IMG/VR virus record: IMGVR_UViG_3300049207_000024
Coordinates: 1-24,729 of that record
Strand: one strand, 5' to 3'
Length of the DNA: 24,729 nt
DNA from: a virus
Shown: in pieces, positions 21,584-24,729 of the stretch
Position numbering within the stretch: the stretch's first letter is position 1
Layout: the number at the start of each line of letters is the position of its first letter
Notes under the pieces: generated by a model
What the model was told of the DNA's origin: nothing
Databases searched by the model: none
What the model saw: only the letters and a program-made list of their open reading frames with translations
Program-made: the position numbers and the translations under genes

Positions 21584-22009
21584 TCAGATGAGTGCAGGGT
21601 CGTCGCTGCGACGCAGCAACTCTTCGACATGCACATGCAGCCATCCGGCCTTGCGCATCATCTCGGCGCACAGGTCGGCGGCCGACTCAAATGGCTTGCT
21701 GCGGGCGCGCTTGGGCTTGTTGCGGGCCATCCAGCGAAGCTCGAACTCGTCAGGAGTGCCGGGGTGCTTCGCGGTCTCGGGGGCCGCCTCGTAGGCCTTG
21801 ATGGCCTCGCGGTAGGCGGCATCCTTCTGCGACCAGTGGTCAGGCGAGTAGCCGAGGACAGCGAAGCCCTGCGAGATGTTTGCGTCACTGCGCGACTCGA
21901 CGCGCTTGCTGGCCTGCGCCGACACGCGAGGCTGAGCTTTCTTTGCCGTCGCCTTGAATTGGTCGGCAGTGACTTGCCGGCCGCCAACCGTGTACGTGAT
22001 TTCGCTCAT
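21584..22009 (-). CDS. Hypothetical early protein
   Basis: 141 residues from ATG 22009, in an ATGA overlap with the CII-like gene. It begins MSEITYTVGGRQVTADQFKATA, is strongly basic in the middle (KKAQPRVSAQASKRVESRSD, MARNKPKRARSKPFE), and ends in a helical region (DLCAEMMRKAGWLHVHVEELLRRSDD). It may bind nucleic acid (inference from charge). No motif recognised. Confidence 0.7.
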   Translation of the reverse strand: MSEITYTVGGRQVTADQFKATAKKAQPRVSAQASKRVESRSDANISQGFAVLGYSPDHWSQKDAAYREAIKAYEAAPETAKHPGTPDEFELRWMARNKPKRARSKPFESAADLCAEMMRKAGWLHVHVEELLRRSDDPALI

Positions 22010-22488
22010 GCGACCGCCATCAGGTGATGCTCGATCGGCTTGCCCGCCAGGTTCCGCGCCTGGATGTGCTGCAGCGTCGCGTTGATCGCTGCCATCAGTT
22101 CCAGGCACTCGCGCTGGATGTCCCTGGCGTCGTTGTCGGAGATGTGCCCGTCAGAACTGCGGTCGGAGATGGTGGCGATTGCGTCACCGAACTCTTTTGC
22201 CAGCCTCACGAGGTAGCTGGCCGTGACCTCGCCACCCTCCCCTTGCTGCGGCAGCGGAACGAACATGCCGCCGAAGTGCGCGCACATCAGTTGCATCGGG
22301 GTGGAGTCGGTCAACTCCATGATTTCCAGCGCATCGAGCAGGCCGAGCTTGGCCGTGCTGCCAGCAGGAGGACGCACCTCGTGGCTCAGGGTCGTCGGGC
22401 GCTTGCCCAACCGCGGAGCCAGCGCTTCTGCGCCGCCCGGGTAGGTCTTGTGAACGAGGTTGTGGAAGGCGTCGAGAAGGCGTTGCAT
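22006..22488 (-). CDS. CII-like phage regulator (CP76 family)
   Basis: 160 residues, ATG at 22488 with GGGAGA eight bases upstream. The opening MQRLLDAFHNLVHKTYPGGAEALAPRLGKRPTTLSHEV holds a helix-turn-helix of the kind seen in the Phage_CP76 family, to which the 186-type CII regulator belongs. LGLLDALEIMELTDSTPMQLMCAHFGG (about 48-74) is also characteristic. The C-terminal part is helical (ISDNDARDIQRECLELMAAINATLQ), likely for oligomerisation. In 186 CII activates an establishment promoter for the repressor; here a candidate promoter lies just upstream on the opposite strand. Confidence 0.87.
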   Translation of the reverse strand: MQRLLDAFHNLVHKTYPGGAEALAPRLGKRPTTLSHEVRPPAGSTAKLGLLDALEIMELTDSTPMQLMCAHFGGMFVPLPQQGEGGEVTASYLVRLAKEFGDAIATISDRSSDGHISDNDARDIQRECLELMAAINATLQHIQARNLAGKPIEHHLMAVA

Positions 22489-22512
22489 TGCAGATGTCTC
22501 CCTTGGCTGTGA

Positions 22513-22542
22513 TTGATCTATGTCAACGGCCCGCCAAATACT
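22513..22542 (+). promoter_or_regulatory. Candidate plus-strand establishment-type promoter with dyad
   Basis: TTGATC (22513-22518) and AATACT (22537-22542) are separated by 18 bp and each match 4 of 6 to the sigma-70 consensus. The same place holds the dyad TTGATCTATGTCAA (22513-22526), 9 of 10 conserved bases of an FNR-type box. A weak -35 next to a CII-like gene would be expected of an activated promoter that transcribes towards the repressor gene, antisense to the HTH and Cro genes. By-eye call only. Confidence 0.35.
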
Positions 22543-22578
22543 TCAGCCGTAGACAACAACGAAGAAGAAAGGCTTGAT

Positions 22579-22845
22579 ATGAGCGACGGAGAGAGGGCGC
22601 GCCGCACAGTGCGTCGGCCGGAAGAAAAGATGCGCCCAGCCCCACCACACGGGGAGCCGGGCGCAAAGGCCGCGGGAGCGGCCAGGGAGGAGCCTGTAGA
22701 TCCAGCGCTATGGGCCAAGGCGGCACTCCAGAGGTTCCTGGTCCGCGCGCTGGTTGGCCTTGCCCGTGAGCACAAGGCGATAGCGATGGAGCACAACGCC
22801 GCAGCGTTGGAGCTTTTGCAAGCTGCCTCGGAGCAGCGGCTTTGA
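22579..22845 (+). CDS. Plus-strand small ORF in the regulatory region
   Basis: 88 residues, ATG at 22579 with GAAAGG seven bases upstream, in a 368-bp stretch without minus-strand gene. The product starts MSDGERARRTVRRPEEKMRP, continues with a Pro/Gly/Ala-rich region, and ends in an amphipathic helix (WAKAALQRFLVRALVGLARE, then HNAAALELLQAASEQRL). It is not a recognised family. It lies opposite in direction to its neighbours, downstream of a candidate activated promoter, so it may be made only when that promoter fires, or be non-coding leader. Moderate support. Confidence 0.55.
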   Translation: MSDGERARRTVRRPEEKMRPAPPHGEPGAKAAGAAREEPVDPALWAKAALQRFLVRALVGLAREHKAIAMEHNAAALELLQAASEQRL

Positions 22846-22856
22846 TTGCGCATGGC

Positions 22857-23279
22857 TCAGGCGGCGGCGCGCTTGGCATCAAATGCCTTGCGGCCATTCG
22901 GTGTGACATAGCCGGCCTTGACCAAGAGCCGCCACACGGTGCTGTACGAAACCGACGCAGCGTCGGCAATCTCCCTCAGGCCCTGACCGGCGCGGTACGC
23001 CTCACCCCACGCGGAAACCGGGTGTTCGCGCTGTGGGCCACGCGGATTCTTGGGTACGCACCTGGCGCCGGTGGCCGGGGTCTTACCGTCAAGTCGGAAT
23101 CCGACTCTGGCGGCCCTGTAGTTAGCGCGCGTGCTGATGCCAAGCATCGACAGGCAGACCCGCACAGAACCGAGCGGCGCCTCAATGCGCTCCGCGATTT
23201 GAATCGCGTTCAAGCCTTCGCCGACCAATGCGCGGAGTTCGGCCTCGGACGTGTGGCGGGCGCGTTTCGGATGTCCCAT
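22857..23279 (-). CDS. Protein with two helix-turn-helix segments
   Basis: 140 residues, ATG at 23279, three bases after the stop of the Cro-like gene. Two HTH-like parts are visible: TSEAELRALVGEGLNAIQIAERIEAPLGSVRVCLSMLG (about 10-47) and GEAYRAGQGLREIADAASVSYSTVWRLLVKAGY (about 91-123). The middle is basic and Pro/Gly-rich, perhaps a linker on DNA. It is a likely second early regulator. A GcrA- or resolvase-like HTH is possible but not distinctive. Confidence 0.72.
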   Translation of the reverse strand: MGHPKRARHTSEAELRALVGEGLNAIQIAERIEAPLGSVRVCLSMLGISTRANYRAARVGFRLDGKTPATGARCVPKNPRGPQREHPVSAWGEAYRAGQGLREIADAASVSYSTVWRLLVKAGYVTPNGRKAFDAKRAAA

Positions 23280-23282
23280 GGC

Positions 23283-23654
23283 TCAGCGCCTCTCGCTGCG
23301 GGGCTTGCTGGGCCGGTCGCTGCCTTTGGGCAGGGGGCGCTCGGTGGCGCCGTAGAAGATGCGAACAGCCTCCACCGCAGCGGCGTGCTCAGCACTGGCC
23401 GTGGGCGGCGGCCCACTCTGCCTGCGCACAGCCTTCCAGTCGGCGCTGGGGCAGAGCCACTCGCAGAAGATGGGCGTGCCCTTCTCGCGGGTCTCGCGCT
23501 CGATCCCGGGGCAGTAGCGAGCAGGCACTTCGTTGGCCTTGTTCAGCCAGTAATAGACGTGGCCGGTCTCGACATCCGCACCGGCTGCGGCTGCAACAGC
23601 TTTCTGGCTGCCGAGCACATCAATGGCGGCCATGAGGGCCTCGCGGGGGGTCAT
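23283..23654 (-). CDS. Cro/YdaS-like regulator
   Basis: 123 residues, ATG at 23654 with AGGAGAG at good spacing. The N-terminal 55 residues (LMAAIDVLGSQKAVAAAAGA, then VYYWLNKANEVPARYCPGIERETREKG) match the short YdaS/Cro HTH, in which a GSQ..VA helix pair is followed by W.N....VPA.YC..IE. The rest is a basic, Pro-rich tail ending in RPSKPRSERR. It is the first gene of the leftward early operon and divergent from the repressor, the classic place for Cro. Its promoter is overlapped by an operator dyad. Confidence 0.85.
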   Translation of the reverse strand: MTPREALMAAIDVLGSQKAVAAAAGADVETGHVYYWLNKANEVPARYCPGIERETREKGTPIFCEWLCPSADWKAVRRQSGPPPTASAEHAAAVEAVRIFYGATERPLPKGSDRPSKPRSERR

Positions 23655-23684
23655 GAAAGCGGCTCTCCTACAAGATTGTTTGCG

Positions 23685-23714
23685 AGTTTAAAGCACAAAC
23701 GTTCTTGTGCACAA
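23685..23714 (-). promoter_or_regulatory. Leftward early promoter for the Cro-like operon
   Basis: On the minus strand TTGTGC (23714-23709) and TAAACT (23690-23685) are 18 bp apart, 3 and 4 of 6 to the sigma-70 consensus. The operator-like dyad at 23693-23710 lies across the spacer and the -35, so binding there would block this promoter. Start of transcription would fall near 23678, about 24 bases ahead of the ATG at 23654. Confidence 0.6.
23693..23710. promoter_or_regulatory. Operator-like dyad in the repressor/Cro gap
   Basis: GCACAAACGTTCTTGTGC is an inverted repeat with six-base arms GCACAA/TTGTGC around a six-base centre. Fifteen of its inner 16 bases recur at 24522-24537. A second perfect palindrome, CTTGTGCACAAG (23704-23715), shares the right arm, so two protein units could sit side by side. 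Likely bound by the repressor, Cro or both (inference). Confidence 0.7.
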
Positions 23715-23735
23715 GTGGGGACAAAATGCTTTGCT

Positions 23736-24215
23736 GTGAAAACACTCGGCGAACTGGTCAAGACGTGGCGCGAGGGCTCCGGGTTAACCCACCCGGAGCT
23801 GGCGCGCCGCATCGGCCATGGCGTCAAGTACCAGAACCTTCAGCAGTTGGAGGGCGGCAAGGCGAAGCACCCGCGCTACATCAGCCACCTGGCACGAGCG
23901 ATGGGGACCACGGTGGAGAACCTACTTGCCCTGCGCCTGCCGCCCCTACTGGAGGATGGGAAACAACCAGCGGCGCCGGAGGAGGCGGCCGCAGGGGTGG
24001 TGCTGAACGACATGCAGCGCCGCCTACTGGTGGCATTCGACGCACTCATTGCTTCCGAGCGCGCGACGGTCCTGCAACAGATAGAGAAGAAGGCCGCCGA
24101 GGAGCGGGAGAGGGAAAAGAAGATCTGGCGCGAAAAGTACGGCCTCGCCACGCCACCAACCAGGGAGCAACTGATTGCCTCCATGGAAGAGCAATCAAGG
24201 AAGAAAAGGAAGTAG
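23736..24215 (+). CDS. Phage repressor-like HTH protein
   Basis: 159 residues from GTG 23736. The long frame upstream is antisense to Cro and not used. The start has no good ribosome-binding site (GGGGA is about 15 bases away), so it may be translated poorly or from a leaderless transcript as in lambda PRM. The first 65 residues are an XRE-type HTH: TLGELVKTWREGSGLTHPEL, ARRIGHGVKYQNLQQLEGGK, HPRYISHLARAMGTTVENLL. The rest is a linker and a highly charged helix (IEKKAAEEREREKKIWREKYG). There is no S24/LexA-like autocleavage domain, so control differs from lambda CI. Divergent from the Cro-like gene. Confidence 0.85.
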   Translation: MKTLGELVKTWREGSGLTHPELARRIGHGVKYQNLQQLEGGKAKHPRYISHLARAMGTTVENLLALRLPPLLEDGKQPAAPEEAAAGVVLNDMQRRLLVAFDALIASERATVLQQIEKKAAEEREREKKIWREKYGLATPPTREQLIASMEEQSRKKRK

Positions 24216-24461
24216 ATGAAGCGTCCGTTCCATCTCGTTCAGTCGGAGATATCCGCGGACACGCAGAAGTGCGTGGACGCTATCGCCGACGGGGTAAGGG
24301 CAAAGAGGGTCATCGGCTTCGCCGCAGTCGTGATCTATGCCCAACGCAACTACGAACTGCGCCTGTGTGGCGAGGCAGACCGCTCGCCGACATTCACCAG
24401 AGGCGCCGTGGCCGCCCTCGACGATGAGCTAGGCCGCCGGGTTCGAGGCACTGACGACTAG
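24216..24461 (+). CDS. Small protein coupled to the repressor
   Basis: 81 residues; ATG 24216 follows the repressor stop (TAG) without a gap, so the two genes are certainly co-transcribed and probably coupled. It starts MKRPFHLVQSEISADTQKCV and has AKRVIGFAAVVIYAQRNYELRLCGEA (about 29-54), a beta-rich core, then a helix (RGAVAALDDELGRRVRG). It has no HTH. It may be a partner of the repressor, such as an anti-repressor or stabiliser; this is inference from the coupling only. Confidence 0.78.
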   Translation: MKRPFHLVQSEISADTQKCVDAIADGVRAKRVIGFAAVVIYAQRNYELRLCGEADRSPTFTRGAVAALDDELGRRVRGTDD

Positions 24462-24483
24462 CGATTACAAGCACGCACCACCC

Positions 24484-24510
24484 AGCCCGCCAACTTCGGC
24501 GGGCTTTTTT
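24484..24510 (+). terminator. Rho-independent terminator after the repressor operon
   Basis: Stem AGCCCGCC (24484-24491) pairs with GGCGGGCT (24498-24505) around a six-base loop, followed by six Ts (24505-24510). It sits 22 bp after the stop of the 81-residue gene and ends the rightward repressor transcript before the next promoter. Confidence 0.9.
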
Positions 24511-24520
24511 GTATCAGGGA

Positions 24521-24538
24521 CCACAAACCTTCTTGTGG
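24521..24538. promoter_or_regulatory. Operator-like dyad, second copy
   Basis: CCACAAACCTTCTTGTGG has arms CCACAA/TTGTGG around six bases. Its inner 16 bases differ by one from the site at 23694-23709. It overlaps the -35 of the promoter at 24533-24561. Confidence 0.7.
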
Positions 24539-24561
24539 CCCACAAAGTTTCTTGCTACAGT
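24533..24561 (+). promoter_or_regulatory. Rightward promoter for the last gene
   Basis: TTGTGG (24533-24538) and TACAGT (24556-24561) with a 17-bp spacer, 3 and 4 of 6 to the sigma-70 consensus. Operator-like sites cover the -35 and the spacer. Directs transcription into the gene at 24605. Confidence 0.6.
24541..24556. promoter_or_regulatory. Operator-like half-matching third copy
   Basis: CACAAAGTTTCTTGCT matches the left arm and centre of the other two sites but has a degenerate right arm (TTGCT in place of TTGTG). It lies 19 bp from the second copy, within the promoter spacer, so two units could bind on the same face of the helix with modest helical phasing error. Confidence 0.5.
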
Positions 24562-24604
24562 CCACTCATCCCGCCGAACACGGCACGAACAAAGGGGCGA
24601 TGAG

Positions 24605-24729
24605 ATGGAAGCGAAGCACACGCCAGCCGCCGTTGTTGCTGCGGCAAAGGAACTCAGCAAGCGCGCCGCCGCCGACTGCAACGTCGATGCGGACGACATG
24701 TGGAAGACCTACGGCGACGACTACCTGCG
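24605..24729 (+). CDS. Partial gene at the right edge, repressor-controlled
   Basis: Forty-one codons are visible and the frame is open at the edge. Start ATG 24605 has AAAGGGG seven bases upstream; ATG 24600 in another frame lacks this spacing. The peptide begins MEAKHTPAAVVAAAKELSKR and continues AAADCNVDADDMWKTYGDDY, helical and acidic towards the end. Unknown family. It is read from a promoter overlapped by operator-like dyads, so it is probably repressed in the lysogen or responds to Cro. Confidence 0.65.
   Translation, partial: MEAKHTPAAVVAAAKELSKRAAADCNVDADDMWKTYGDDYL

Noticed and set aside
22521-22526. Minus-strand TTGACA as a -35 for the CII-like gene
   Set aside because: No acceptable -10 lies 16-18 bases downstream on that strand; the position falls on the ribosome-binding site.
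22842-23735. Long plus-strand frame running into the repressor
   Set aside because: It is antisense to the HTH and Cro-like genes, which have recognised folds, and the repressor HTH begins only at GTG 23736.
1-24729. Integrase, attachment site, portal, capsid and tape-measure genes
   Set aside because: None could be recognised on either strand, so none is listed; they must lie outside the window if present.

Overview
The window is a contiguous stretch of a tailed, temperate bacteriophage genome, either a prophage or a free phage. It is GC-rich (about 60% by eye) with dense, overlapping genes. The host looks like a high-GC proteobacterium. A Burkholderiales-type host is my best guess from the general look of the proteins, but nothing here proves it. 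No host gene, integrase, tRNA or attachment site was found, so prophage versus free phage cannot be settled.

Layout. Nearly everything is on the minus strand, so reading runs from high to low coordinates. (1) 22.0-24.7 kb is the lysis/lysogeny switch. A plus-strand repressor-like gene, a coupled 81-residue gene and a terminator are followed by another plus-strand gene that runs off the end. Divergent from the repressor are a Cro/YdaS-like regulator, a two-HTH protein and a CII-like (CP76 family) regulator. Dyad sites built on CACAA-N6-TTGTG lie over the Cro promoter and over the promoter of the rightmost gene. (2) 19.0-22.0 kb is replication: an O-like initiator candidate, an unknown protein and a DnaB/RecA-fold ATPase. 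(3) 15.5-19.0 kb holds small early or accessory genes: a VRR-NUC nuclease, several Cys-rich small proteins, small membrane proteins and a Tat-signal peptide protein. They are followed by a lambda gpZ-like minor tail protein and a GIY-YIG protein. (4) 12.9-15.4 kb is the terminase pair (Nu1-like small subunit, gpA-like large subunit). (5) 10.4-12.9 kb is a run of eight small coupled genes, including a NinX (DUF2591) homologue and a Mor-like HTH protein. (6) 0.1-10.3 kb is a host-interaction module: a repetitive 955-residue tail fibre, a 1074-residue candidate polysaccharide-degrading protein, a cupin-like protein, a small conserved protein, a beta-helix protein, an SWM/Ig-repeat protein and a secreted DUF1996 protein. 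A truncated small membrane protein, possibly for lysis, sits at the left edge.

How it works together (inference). The repressor shuts off leftward transcription at the Cro promoter. On induction the leftward transcript makes Cro, the HTH protein, the CII-like factor and the replication proteins. Late genes encode terminase and the receptor-binding/depolymerase apparatus. No portal, capsid, tail tube or tape-measure genes are visible, so they must lie outside the window. The terminase is therefore separated from them by the accessory block and the tail-fibre module. The most interesting parts are the DUF1996/lyase-like host-interaction module, the paired operator sites, and the candidate CII-dependent promoter with an antisense ORF at 22.5-22.85 kb.
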